A stretch of DNA of 64,000 bases from Odiellus spinosus (taxonomy: Eukaryota; Arthropoda; Arachnida; Opiliones; Phalangiidae): positions 9,947,318 to 10,011,317 of the forward strand of contig OY987232.1 of the NCBI GenBank assembly GCA_963920705.1. The letters are read 5' to 3'. The notes under the pieces were generated by a model. The model saw nothing but the letters and a program-made list of their open reading frames with translations. It searched no databases and was not told where the DNA came from. Within the stretch, counting starts at the first letter, position 1, and each line of letters opens with the position of its first letter. The translations under genes were made by a program, and so were the position numbers. This document shows positions 52,614 through 63,625 of the stretch, in pieces.

Positions 52614-55600
52614 TTAATCCTCTCCGGTATAGCCGTACGGGACCGTTTCCAAAGTTGGTAGGACTCGTACTTTGTCAATTATGGCTCGGTGTATTTTGTT
52701 TTCGTCCCGCGATATCAGAGTATGGTCATTCAATCTCCTAATTTGTTGGGGGATTGGAACTTGGAACCCGGTGACCCTCGCTTCCCCGACCCCCTCCAAG
52801 CGTTTCAGGTTTTCAAAATTAATGATTTTTTCATTGGAGGCATTGATCCTGAAACCTTATATTTTAGTGACGTCATGGTAGTCGCCGGTGTCGGGGTTGT
52901 GAATTCGTATTGAGTAGTTTTTAGGGCCCCAGCAGACGAGTTCACTAATGTTAGCGTTAGGCCCATAGCCTTCGAGTTCGTTTTTCATCTCCCCTAAATA
53001 ATCTCCAGTCTTTATTACTGACTCCCCACCGGGAGCTAGGAATATTAGGCTATCAGTGTCACTATAATACGCGTGTCTGCCGACCATCTCGAGGCACTTG
53101 AGCAATTCTAACTGGGCCAGGGCGGTGGTTTAGGCGGCTAGTGTTACGCTCCCATGCTTTAGGGTCCCCTCATTTTCGATAGTGGGCTCGTACTTCACTA
53201 AAATAGTTTCGTCGTTTATCGGGAGGAGCGATTTCACTTCGATATCGGGGTTCAGGAGTAGGTCGTATAGCTTGCTAGGCTCTTTAATTATCTCCGTTCG
53301 CGGGGCTCTAGTACGCTGACCTAGCTTGCCCCAAAAACTATTTAAAAAGTATTTTGAGAGCCTTCTTAACCCGTCATTCTTTTCAATCTGGTTAAAATCC
53401 TACTGAACTCCCTCCATATCTTTAAAATTTCACACGTAGCGCTCTTTATCCTCCTGAATGACAAAGTCTGAGGGGAACCCACTAGCCTGTGTTTTATAGA
53501 CGAGAAACGCGTCTATATAGGCCAAATATAAATAGCTAAGTTTGACCTGTTTCCTTGTCGTATTGTGTAACTTGGTATGACCAAGGTTCAAACGAACGTA
53601 GTATGACGTAATTTCGAGCTACCGCGTGCCTGAGCTCGTCAACCCCCCAAACCCCGGCTAATTTCCTCAAATGATCGGGATGGGTGCAGTCTCCCTGATA
53701 TTTAGTTCCTGCGCAGGTGTAGCAGAGGGTAAAGACTAGTTTACCATTGATTTTTGCAGGTAGTACGGGGTGAAATAGATTTTTTGGGGGTAGGACCACA
53801 CATTTTAACAAACCCTCAAATGCAAAAGCGCCGGGGATATTGTTTAGCAGAATCTGAGGGTGCCATATCGGGTTTTTTTTTAGTCTTATTCACGAAAGGA
53901 TAAAGTGATATCACATCGAAATAGAATAATTTATCAGCCCCCTCTACCTTGTGGTATAATTTCAACGCGTTCGTACGACCCCCATAAAAGGCGTCACGGG
54001 GGTTTAAGGGGCTGACGACCTTTTTCTTTGATATCCTCTCGCGCCAAAAAAGCCTCGATTTCCGGGATGTCCACTCGCACTCCCAAATTACAGTCACGTG
54101 GAATCCAAGCGACTGTAATTTGGTAAGCAATTTCTTGGTGCGAATGTACCGAATGGTCATAGTCTAACTAGGGTCTCCCATTAGCGGTTGCTGCCGATTA
54201 ACTTTGAAACAGGTTGAGCATCCGTGGAAATAGCACCCAATGAACTCGAAGACTCGTTTGCCGTACAAACCGTCTACCTTAAATTTGTTTATGCTGGCCT
54301 CTTTCCCGTTATAGGTCGATTGAATGACAATACCCCGTTGATACGCGAGCCACTAAATCGCTACGAAGCTTTGGTTTTCTTTGAGTCGGTAATTAGTAGT
54401 GGGTAAAACGCCAATTGAATCTTTTTTTTTAGAAACTTTTTCCTAAAAACGAACGAGCAGACTCCAGGTAGGGTGATAGCGCCGCGCGCAAAGGGGTCGA
54501 CGTCGGCGATGTTTAGGATCATTTTTCGGTACGCGAGGCAACCGGCCTTAAGGAGCATGACGTCATTTTCACAATAAAATACAAGTTCCGTCGCGAAATT
54601 GAACCCTTTCTCCGCCTTGGTCTCCTCGTCTACCATTTTAAAAATTTTGTTTGCGCGTCGCTATTAAAATATTGATAGCCGTACGCTTCCGGGGGTGGCA
54701 ACGTTTTTTCCAAGATATAATTACACTCGGTCTGGCGTTTAATATGAAATTCATGGTTCAATCTTTCTTCATTATTTCCCGGATTAAAAGCTGACTGTCG
54801 TAATTGGCGGAATTATGGGCTAATAACACGACGCTTTTCACTGCGTGTAAGGCCTGAATTGCGCGCACCGGTCGCAGCCGACGTCTTCGCCGTCTTGATC
54901 GATGCAGTCTTCGCAAACCGTAAAACTGAAGCAAAGAATTGGTTCGCGCTCTAATGCACCCGCTTTTTCTTCACACCGCTTAATTTGGACCGTTTTGATG
55001 TCGAAGAAAATTACCATGTAGCTCGGGGTATTGTTTTTTTTGTCTTTTCATGGTTAATTGTGGTGGGGTGTCTTTTATAATCTGAACGTAGCACAGATGG
55101 TCTGAAGGCGCGTACTTTTTGCAGACCATTTCACCACATGTGTGGCTTTTATGCCTGTGTTCAAAATCAACTAATGTGAAACACTCGGGGCAATTGAACA
55201 GCCTCTCACAAAGTGCTTTTTTAGCGGATTTAGAGACTACATGGCTGTCGTAACAGGGGCGACCTTTAAAGGTTCTTAAACATTTGTCACAGGTGATTTT
55301 CTCTCCCACACAGAGTTGGTCTCTGATACAGTGAAAACAGGAAGCATTCCATTTGTGGGAGCGCGGCCTGCATTAGGGTTCGAGACACTTAAAGCAAAAA
55401 TATTCTGAATGAAAGAGTGGTTTTAAGTAATTATGTTGTAGTGTTTTTTTTTTTTTCGTTTAACAGGAATAACCGTGGCCACGAATCATTAGAGGTATTT
55501 TACCATAAAACTAAAACAGGTATATTGTTTCTGAATTTATATACCAGGATCGAGTACTGAGATAAATAGTTCCTGAATATTTCAAACGAAGCCACACTAC

Positions 55601-56190
55601 CACACTTTTTACCCGTCTTGACGCCGGCTTTAGAACAAAGGTCTAACGCTTCGCGACGTTGCATGGCATTTTCTGCGCAAGTTTTCGAAAGCCACTCATA
55701 ATGTTTTTTTTAGGTTTTGGTCGCCAGTTTGGTCGTCGATGAGTTTTCGACGGGCTATAGCCACACATAACGCCCTAGCGAGGCACAGTGAATCTTCATT
55801 TACGATACGGACAATCTCCCGACGACTTTTGCAGAAGACATTAAACGGGGCAAGGCCGCGCTTTTTTGGATGACCGTTGCCTTGGGGGCAGCGCACGATG
55901 TTAAAAGTGATGGCGACAGGCCCCAGGAAAAATTTCTCCACCTCGTCATCGTAGAGGTTGTCTTCGATAAGCTTAAACAAAGCCCGATGATCAAGTTGAT
56001 CCACACGGCGGAACGAGAGTTCCAATTCTGGTCGGTTGGGTAACGCGAGACTACGGAGAGTGATTTGAACGAGGTCGTTCGGCCTAAATTGCTGTAGCAC
56101 GGCGGCTGACACGCCACGGATCCCCTCTTCAATATCCTCGGTCAATTGAAGGATGATTTCCCGACCGAATAAATTAATCTTTTCGTAAAA
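52614..56190 (-). pseudogene. Protein-primed DNA polymerase B, main part
   Basis: Replicates the element by protein priming. Minus-strand order: continuation of the N-terminal domain (INLFGREIILQL, 56180), R-E-I-V-R-I-V-N-E-D-S-L-C-L-A-R-A-L (about 55810); Cys/His clusters C-D-K-C and C-P-E-C (55309-55140); exonuclease motif I as F-F-D-I-K-T (about 55000, Lys where Glu is usual), motif II N-S-A-N-Y-D-S-Q (about 54800), motif III Y-C-E-N-D-V (about 54570); polymerase motif A YFDVISLYP (about 53920-53895), motif B with W-G-K-L-G-Q-R (about 53330), motif C YSDTDS (53066-53049). Ends with TAA at 52614. Several stops and frameshifts. Confidence 0.93.
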
Positions 56191-57674
56191 GAGGGGGGTA
56201 CGGTTTCTATTCAATTTTGGGTATTTTAATGGGGAAAAAAAAAGATCCACTCACCAAAATATTTCGTTGATTTTTCGACGGTGTGGTGCTTATTGCATCG
56301 AAATCCGAAAGTTTACAGCGAAGCAATCATTGTACCGAATACTATTAACCTTGGAAGCAAGGCCCTCAATGTTAAAATATAGGGACGATGGCGAGTTGAG
56401 ATGTTGATTTTGATAGCCTTACCCCCCTCAGATCCTAATGAAACTTGGAACAAAGCTTCTTCAGGATGGCATACAAAAAAGAAACTTTGGTTGTGTAGCA
56501 AGAAGTACTATTTCAGTTATACGACTTAAAATTATTATCTAAAACGAGGCTAAAAATAGTCACTATCGCCTGATTGTGGGCTTCACTAAAAGTGGGCCTG
56601 TAAGGTAGGGAATATGTATCAAAGGGGCTTGGCAGAATTATTAATACTACATAAAACAACTGTATAGTATGACGTTTTCGCACCTGGTAGCATTTCTCCC
56701 AACCAGAGAAAACACGAACACAATATAGTTTAGACGAATACAATATACTTGTGCAAGATTTAATGAATTTATAAGAACATACCGCTACATAATGTATTAT
56801 ATTACGTCCGGAAAGTTGTCATTGTCTGATACTTTTTCGAGGTCCGTCGCGTCTTTGCATCTAACACGCGCCGCAGATCGGGGCCACGAACCTTCTTGTT
56901 CGTGCCTACGGAAACCAAATACCAGATCACACTACACACGTGAGCGAACGTGCCTATCGTTAATGCTCCGCCCTTGCAGTTACAAAACCATCGCTGAATA
57001 GCGTTCATACCGACACCATTAGGAATATACTGGATAAAAGCCTGATGCTCGGTGGATTTTGAATATTGTCCGGGAACTTTAACCCTAATGAGATTATTTT
57101 CAACTTTACTTAGTTCCACTGTAAATGTTCCGGATCGCTCGATTATTAGCCCGACATGGGATTCCGCTCTCCTGGTTTTAAATTCGCTCATTACCACATC
57201 CCGTACGTCTTCTTCCGTAAGTACTGGGAAATCGTCGAGCTGGATTTCGTTCAATTTCAACCATTTCGTGGGTTTCCCAGAAAGGCCATCTCGTTCCACT
57301 CTCTACTTTAGCTCGTTTATTTGTCCTTGTGACGCTTTCATTGTTTGGACCGTCGCTTCCCAGTTCCCTTTGTGTCTAAGGTCCGGATGGAAGGCGTTTA
57401 TTAAAGACGCGGCTATCTGAAGAAAGTCGGTGAGGTGCAACAACAAGCCTGATGGTATGCGATGTTGCAGTAGAGCAAAGACGCTTTGAAGATGTCCATT
57501 GCGCACTTCAGTCGGCCACCGAAGGTATGTCACCATTCTGGAACGGTTAACTTCCGAGGTTTCCACTTGCTTAGCGCCCTTGGCGAGGAAAGACGGCATT
57601 TGCAGGTTTAAACCCATGTCTTGTAGAAGACCATCTGAGTCCCTAAAACGCGGTCTGCTAGCACCACATCGTTC
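56191..57674 (-). repeat. Left inverted arm with transposase 3'-half copy
   Basis: The minus strand carries the transposase C-terminal half (57674 to 56802): V-V-L-A-D then a 1-base deletion, R-W-P-T-E-V-R-N-G-H-L-Q, and W-F-C-N-C-K-G-G...F-A-H-V, a SWIM-like C-x-C...H segment. Here Asp is present in the A-D-R motif (codon at 57653-57655). The end near 57674 is abrupt. Confidence 0.9.
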
Positions 57675-57733
57675 AACGTGCGATTAGACATTTCGCTGAA
57701 GCGCCGCATATTTGTTCCCAAAGAAAGCCGTCT

Positions 57734-59357
57734 TTGTCGAACCACCTTGAAGATAATCTTTCGCTTCCCGAAGACATTACCAATGCAATTGTGCCATATA
57801 CCGACACTGCCGACTTGTACCCTACTGAAATAGAGGAACTTCTTGCTGGACTTACCGACATGGTCAAAGAACAAGGTACGAGGGAATTCAGCCAGTTAAT
57901 TACAAATGATCATGACTGTAAGGTGTTGACGTCGGTAAATTTGAGAGATTTTGGCACCGTTCACGACTGTATTGCTCCAAAATTGAAAAATAGTCACGTT
58001 CGATCGACCGAAACTGCACTGTGTATCTTGCTAATGAAACTACGAATGGGTATATCTAACCCCTTCTTAGCGTCAATATTCCTCGTTAAGGAAAAGAACG
58101 TTACGGGATATTATAAAATCTGTTACTTCGGCCATGATAACCTTGTTCGTCCCACAACATCTTGGTACAGCCAATCTTAACCGGGCCGACCTTATTGTTA
58201 ACAACCAGGCACCCGCGGCCGAACAACTCTTTGGAAACGCGCAAGGTGACTGTCTATTAGTCATTGTTGATGGAACATACATTCGAGTCGAAAAGTCCAG
58301 AGACTACACGGTGCTACAAAAGTCGTTTTGCGTCCACAAAGGACAGCACATCCTTAAGCCGATGCTAATGGTAACCACAACCGGCTACATAATCGATGTA
58401 ATTGGACCTTATTATTCCAATGGTAAAAACAACGATGCTCGAATATTCAATCACGCGTTTCTACAGCAGACAGAACTGAAATCCTTTTTCAAAAAGAACG
58501 ATGTGGTGCTAGCAGAGCGCGGTTTTAGGGACTCAGATGGTCTTCTACAAGACATGGGTTTAAACCTGCAAATGCCGTCTTTCCTCGCCAAGGGCGCTAA
58601 GCAAGTGGAAACCTCGGAAGTTAACCGTTCAAGAATGGTGACATACCTTCGGTGGCCGACTGAAGTGCGCAATGGACATCTTCAAAGCGTCTTTGCTCTA
58701 CTGCAACATCGCATACCATCAGGCTTGTTGTTGCACCTCACCGACTTTCTTCAGATAGCCGCGTCTTTAATAAACGCCTTCCATCCGGACCTTAGACACA
58801 AAGGGAACTGGGAAGCCACGGTCCAAAGAATGAAAGCGTCACAAGGACAAATAAACGAGCTAAAGGAGAGAGTGGAACGAGATGGCCTTTCTAGGAAACC
58901 CACGAAATGGTTGAAATTGAACGAAATCCAGCTCGACTATTTCCCAGTACTTACGGAAGAAGACGTACGGGATGTGGTAATGAGCGAATTTAGAACCAGG
59001 AGAGCGGAATCCAATGTCGGGCTAATAATCGAGCGATCCGGAACATTTACAGTGGAACTAAGTAAAGTTGAAAATTATCTCATTAGGGTTAAAGTTCCCG
59101 GACAATATTCAAAATCCACCGAGCATCAGGCTTTTATCCAGTATATTTTTAATGGAGTCGGTATGAACGCTATTCAGCGATGGTTTTGTAACTGCAAGGG
59201 CGGAGCATTAACGATAGGCACGTGTGATCTGGTATTTGGTTTCCGTAGGCACGAACAAGAAGGTTCGTGGCCCCGATCTGCGGCGCGTGTTATATGCAAA
59301 GACGTGACGGACCTCGAAAAAGTATCAGACAATAAAAACTTTCCGGACGTTATATAA
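57734..59357 (+). pseudogene. Spy/ISL2EU-like DDE transposase
   Basis: First frame 57734-58180 (no ATG near; TTG at 57734, so the true start is lost or upstream): helical domain with E-T-A-L-C-I-L-L-M-K-L-R-M-G. A frameshift near 58150 leads to 58134-59357 (407 residues): F-V-P-Q-H-L-G, first Asp46 in LLVIVDGTYIRV, G-P-Y-Y-S-N-G-K-N-N-D-A, then L-A-E128-R-G-F-R-D where Asp is expected, and Glu177 in R-W-P-T-E-V-R-N-G. The C-terminal C-N-C-K-G-G is followed by a small deletion (about 16 bases relative to the left arm) that removes the SWIM-like His and shifts the frame. The 5' half exists only in the central unique region, the 3' half in both arms. Confidence 0.85.
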
Positions 59358-59967
59358 TACATTATGTAGCGGTATGTTCTTATAAATTCATTAAATCTTG
59401 CATAAGTATATTGTATTCGTCTAAACTATATTGTGTTCGTGTTTTCTCTGGTTGGGAGAAATGCTACCAGGTGGGAAAACGTCATACTACACGGTTGTTT
59501 TATGTAGTATTAATAATTCTGCCAAGCCCCTTTGATACATATTCCCTACCTTACAGGCCCACTTTTAGTGAAGCCCACAATCAGGCGATAGTGACTATTT
59601 TTAGCTTCGTTTTAGATAATAATTTTAAGTCGTATAACTGAAATACTACTTGTTGCTACATAACCAAAGTTTCTTCATTTTTGTATGCCATCCTGAAGAA
59701 GCTTTGTTCCAAGTTTCATTAGGATCTGAGGGGGGTAAGGCTATCAAAATCAACATCTCAACTCGACATCGTCCCTATATTTTCACATTGAGGGCCTTTC
59801 TTCCAAGGTTAATAGTATTCGGTACAATGATTGCTTCGCTGTAAACTTTCGGATTTCGATGCAATAAGCACCACACCGTCGAAAAATCAACGAAATATTT
59901 TGGTGAGTGGATCTTTTTTTTTTCCCCATTAAAATACCCAAAATTGAATAGAAACCGTACCCCCCTC
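58496..59967 (+). repeat. Right inverted arm
   Basis: Inverse copy of 56191-57674 with few differences: GAG at 58515-58517 in place of GAC, one base more after it, and a 16-base deletion near 59221. Confidence 0.9.
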
Positions 59968-59970
59968 TTT

Positions 59971-60528
59971 CTCGTTCCGGTTCATGATTTCGCATCCCGG
60001 GATGGAATTAAGATCGGCGGGGGGTGGTTGGTCCCCGCCCCCGACTTGTTCGCCTTCATCCTCGCCCATATCCGAGTAATCCCAGTCAGAGGGGAGGGAG
60101 TGAGCTATCTCCCCCGCTGGGCTGTCCAAAAACGAAGCCATGTCACGATCGTGTTGATAGTTCATAAAACTCTAGACTAGCTGGGTTTCGACGTTAACCG
60201 CCTGCCTCAGCGCGTCGGCCTGTTTTTGCATCCGTGAGAGGTAGTTTTCGCGAAATCGTGCCGGGATCATACTCCAAAACAGGTTGAGTTGGTCGCTATT
60301 AAGGCTTTCTTCTGGGGCTTTAGCTCATATATCCCAGGAGATCCAAAAGGTTTGAAGAAGGTTAAAACTCACGTGACGCAGGAACAACGGCAGTACGGTC
60401 GGAACATCGTCAGGATTAGCGTTAGTTAAAAAACATAGCCAAAAATAAAACTCGTAAATTTTCTATAGCGGCCAAGGTCTGGAAACTGCCAATTCCTCGA
60501 GAAACCAAGCTAAAGATTCAGAGTCCAT
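59971..60528 (-). pseudogene. DNA polymerase B, N-terminal part beyond the insertion
   Basis: Start ATG at 60528-60526 (M-D-S-E-S-L-A-W-F-L-E-E-L-A), continuing W-S-M-I-P-A-R-F-R-E-N-Y and an acidic stretch D-M-G-E-D-E-G-E-Q-V-G-G-G-D that aligns with the copy 2 stump. It stops at 59971 where the AAA|TTT insertion begins; coding resumes at 56187. Stops near 60464 and 60183. Confidence 0.8.
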
Positions 60529-60659
60529 GTTAGAGTTTGATGATTTACTAGTTAGAAGTGATTTTACAATCCGACCACCCTCACCATTTATAATCTACCC
60601 CGAAACCCCTAAAAGAAACTGCGGTCCCCATTTCAGCTGTGAAGACTCCCTACGATTAC

Positions 60660-61230
60660 ATTGAGTGAATTAACACAAAAGAATAACCTTGAAAGAAGAA
60701 ATGTTAGACTTCTTTAGACACCCTGGAGATAGCTGTGTGGATCAACACAAAAGAATAACCTTGAAAGAAATGTTAAGGTTTTTTAGACCCCTTGGAGAGG
60801 GTTGTGTGGATCAACACAAAAGAATAACCTTGAAAGAAGAAATGTTAAGGTTTTTACACCCCCTGGAGCGTATTATATGAACCTACACAAAGGAATAGCC
60901 TTGAACGAAGAAATCCCAGGGTTTTTTAGACCCCTGGAGGGTATTGTAAGAACCTACACAACGGAATAACCTTGAAAGAAGAAATCCCAGGGTTTTTCAG
61001 ACCCCTGGTGAGTATTGTATGAACCAACACAAAGGAATAGCATTGAAAGAAGAAATCCCCAGGGTTTTTAGACCAATGGAGAGTATTGTATGAACCAACA
61101 CAAAGGAATAGCCTTGAAAGAAGAAATCCCAGTGTTTTTTAGACCCCCTGGAGAGTATTGTATGAACCAACACAAAGGAATAGCCTTGAAACAAATCTCA
61201 GGACTTTTAGTCCCCCTGGCAGGGTTTCTT
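60660..61230. repeat. ~71-bp minisatellite, about 8 units
   Basis: Units begin ACACAAARGAATARCCTTGAA at 60673, 60745, 60814, 60884 and onward to about 61170, each with GTTTTTTAGACCCCCTGG. It fills the place between PolB and the terminal gene where copies 1 and 2 have the capsid block. Confidence 0.93.
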
Positions 61231-61297
61231 TTGTGTTTTTTTACAATTCAAAGCACGTGGGGGCTATCCAAATCCCCACCCTTTTCCTACATCCCAG

Positions 61298-61305
61298 TAT
61301 AAAAA
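61298..61305 (+). promoter_or_regulatory. TATA box of the terminal gene, copy 3
   Basis: TATAAAAA, 50 bases before ATG 61348, similar to the copy 1 arrangement at 9744. Confidence 0.6.
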
Positions 61306-61347
61306 CCATACTTGGTGTGAGATATTAGTTGCTAACCAAGTTCCACC

Positions 61348-61925
61348 ATGAATCCTTCGACAACAAACATGGGCGGTGCGTATCTAAACCTATTTTTTCG
61401 CGGACTTTGAATTTTGGTACAAGTGTATTTGGAATTTACAAGGTGGTCTCTCTCTTTTTTATAGACGTAGTTGTTGATCCCACCACAGGGTACCGTCGAA
61501 ATATACCGGCTTTTGTGAGCGGGTGAAAGATAAATCGTAGAGTCCATCTAAGCGAGAATCTATATCTAACGTTCGGGTTTAGCAACGGGGCTCTTGACGT
61601 CGAAATACGTATAAATTCAAAGGAGTACATGTTAGGCTTCACTGTCACACCAGAAGACTGGGTTGCCTTAACCGTTCACCTCGGACCATTAACAACGAGG
61701 GCGTCTAGTCTAGACGAACCGCCTTTTTGGACCACTATTAACGAGGACTCTCACCATAGCCTAAAAGTCCATTTAATTGCCTACGGACAGTCCGAGAACG
61801 ATATTTCCCTAAACGCCATAGAAGTTACGGAACTACGTCGCGTTAGTCAAAGTGTTACGACCCATCTGGACCACTTAAAGACCCACAGCCCAGTAATGAC
61901 AGAAACACGCTCTCTCAATTCTTAA
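61348..61925 (+). pseudogene. Terminal Polinton gene, copy 3, two exons and one stop
   Basis: Exon 1 61348-61375 (M-N-P-S-T-T-N-M-G), exon 2 61465-61925. After splicing the frame reads V-V-V-D-P-T-T-G-Y-R-R-N, a TGA at 61524-61526, then SENLYLTFGF and D-V-E-I-R-I-N-S-K-E-Y, W-V-A-L-T-V-H-L-G, ending at 61925. It matches copy 1's terminal gene (9816-10565) in the core but lacks the 8-residue repeats and is shorter at the C-terminus. Function unknown. Confidence 0.65.
61376..61464 (+). other. 89-bp GT-AG intron, phase 1
   Basis: Donor GGCG|GTGCGT, acceptor with pyrimidine tract CTCTCTCTTTTTTATAG|ACG. Joining the exons keeps the frame into the conserved core and supplies an ATG 50 bases after a TATA box. 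Confidence 0.65.
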
Positions 61926-62560
61926 CTGAGAACCAGACTGAGACATTTGAAAATGTCTACCAATTTTACACGACATACGTTTCACCCTTCACAGTAATAA
62001 CCATCTTTGAAGAAAATGTAAAAACTAAAGGTCTGCGGAACTAATTTCGGCCGTATAATCTGTTTACCATTATTACCGGTCAGCTGACGAAGTTGAAACA
62101 GTGTTTAGAAACTGTGATGTAATATGAGATGTTTGAAAAAATTATTAAGTATGTTTTGAAATAGAATTTGGTTTGAAAAAATGATCTCTTGTTATTCGAT
62201 TTTAAGTCAATTTCCTGCAATTCCCCGCGACATTGAACACCACGTTTTAAACTCTTGAATTAGTGTGGCCACCATCCGACTTCTTCAATGAGCTTTTCTT
62301 TAGAAATATCCAACCTGTTTACAGACCACACCATTTTAAACAACTTGCGGTTGACAGAAAGGTAGAGCGGGGATTTGAAATAACAATGAATAGTTCCATA
62401 AGATAATGAAAAAGGATTTAAGAAAAGGACGGGACCTTTTCAGAGCGGCGTAGTAGGAACCGCTGTTTCGTTAAAACGTATGTGGACCCCATGCCGAAAA
62501 AGGAGGGGAGATTACAAAAGGTCATACAATGATGGAAAAGGGGGAGAATGAGGAAAACCC
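61926..62560. other. Non-coding subterminal DNA of copy 3
   Basis: No gene recognised. AT-rich with no clear repeat. Confidence 0.55.
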
Positions 62561-62740
62561 GGCCTTGGGTTTCTCGAAAACGCGGCCAACATTTCAATCA
62601 CTGCGGATTAAAACTCAGAACTAAACCGGATGGAAATGGGGGAGAGCGAAGGAAGCGTGTCCTCGGAGTTTTTTCGAATACGCGGCCAACCTCTCAATCA
62701 CTGTAGATTAAAACTCAGACCTGAACCAAACGGATGTTTA
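62561..62740. repeat. Two ~102-bp tandem units
   Basis: CGCGGCCAACATTTCAATCA at about 62581 and CGCGGCCAACCTCTCAATCA at about 62683, each followed by GATTAAAACTCAG. Confidence 0.85.
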
Positions 62741-62949
62741 GAAATCCAAGTTATATATACTTTAAAATGTAATAACTTGAAACAAAATATGTATAGTTTG
62801 TAAGAATTTGCAATAAAATTGTTTACCATGCGCTGGCTTTATCAAGTAAACCTACACCTGCTCAATATAAACAATTGGCACTTTTTGTTAAGAAATTTAT
62901 ATCAAAAAGCGTATTTAATTCGGGAAACATGAAATTCACCATCCTAAAA

Positions 62950-63490
62950 CTAGCGATTTGAAATTATCAACACCGTTCAAAAAGTGTGAATTTAAATTTT
63001 CAATAACACATTGGAATAACATACAATTCCTCTGTCAACTTGACACGAAATCGTGTCTAATAATGATTAACATGCCGCCAAATGATGTTTTTGTCTAGAT
63101 TATATAAACACGTAGTTTTGGTGCTAAAACACAGACTTAAAATTGGAGTTTTAGAAATAACAACACCGGTCAAACAGTGTAAATCTAAAATCACGGTATC
63201 ACATTGGAATAACATGCAATCCCACTCGCGGACTGAAACGTAATTGTTAATCTGTAGACGGTGAAAACATCGCCTAATGATATTTTTGTCTAGCATATAT
63301 AAACGAGTAGTTTTGGTGGTTAAACACCGACTTATAATTGAAGTTTTGGATATATCAACACCGTTCAAAAAGTGTAAATCTAAAATAACATGCAATTCCT
63401 CTGTCGACTTGAAACGTAATTGGCAATTTAGAGACGGTAAAAACATCGTCAAATGGTGTTTTTGTCTAGATTATTAAAACGCTTAGTTTT
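62950..63490. repeat. Three ~193-bp subterminal tandem units of Polinton copy 3
   Basis: Units start at CAACACCGTTCAAAAAGTG (62969), CAACACCGGTCAAACAGTG (63161) and CAACACCGTTCAAAAAGTG (63356), each with ACATTGGAATAACAT- or AATAACATGCAAT-type, TTTTTGTCTAGATTAT and GTAGTTTTGGT blocks. Close to the right terminus. Confidence 0.88.
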
Positions 63491-63625
63491 GGTAAAATAT
63501 TACAATCTAAAAGTATGATTTTGGTTAAAGTAAAACGTGTCTAGTGTTTAGATTTTTTCAACAATTTGTTCCTTCAAAACATGTTTTTAATATATAGCAT
63601 GGGGGCGGCAGGCTGGCGTTTGACG

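Larger units (their letters stand above)
56191..59967 (+). mobile_element. Spy-like transposon with 1.48-kb inverted arms, inserted between AAA and TTT
   Basis: 3777 bp with termini GAGGGGGGTACGGTTTCT...and its inverse. Flanks AAA (56188-56190) and TTT (59968-59970) join to the uninterrupted PolB codons seen in copy 2, with no base duplicated or lost. This precise AAA|TTT insertion without duplication is the described hallmark of Spy transposons, relatives of ISL2EU, IS5 and PIF/Harbinger. Arms: 56191-57674 and 58496-59967; unique centre 57675-58495. Each arm contains the transposase 3' half, so the element is almost a palindrome. Confidence 0.88.
51747..63616. mobile_element. Polinton/Maverick copy 3 (internally deleted), 9-bp flanking repeats
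   Basis: Ends CCAGCATGCCGCC (51747) and the inverse CCAGCCTGCCGCC (63616), each bordered by CGTTTGACG (51738-51746, 63617-63625). Further inverted similarity: TATATTAAAAAC and CAAATTGTTGAAAAAATCTAAACACTA at 52155-52215 against 63530-63600. The interior carries PolB on the minus strand and the terminal gene on the plus strand; packaging, capsid, integrase and protease genes are absent. It splits a long-TIR transposon arm. Polintons usually leave 6-bp duplications; 9 bases here is unusual, so the exact border should be treated with caution. Confidence 0.8.

Noticed and set aside
57608-57874. Minus-strand 88-codon frame across the left arm junction
   Set aside because: It joins the inverted transposase piece to antisense sequence of the central region; a junction artefact.
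60689-61302. Short frames in both strands
   Set aside because: They are generated by the 71-bp minisatellite.
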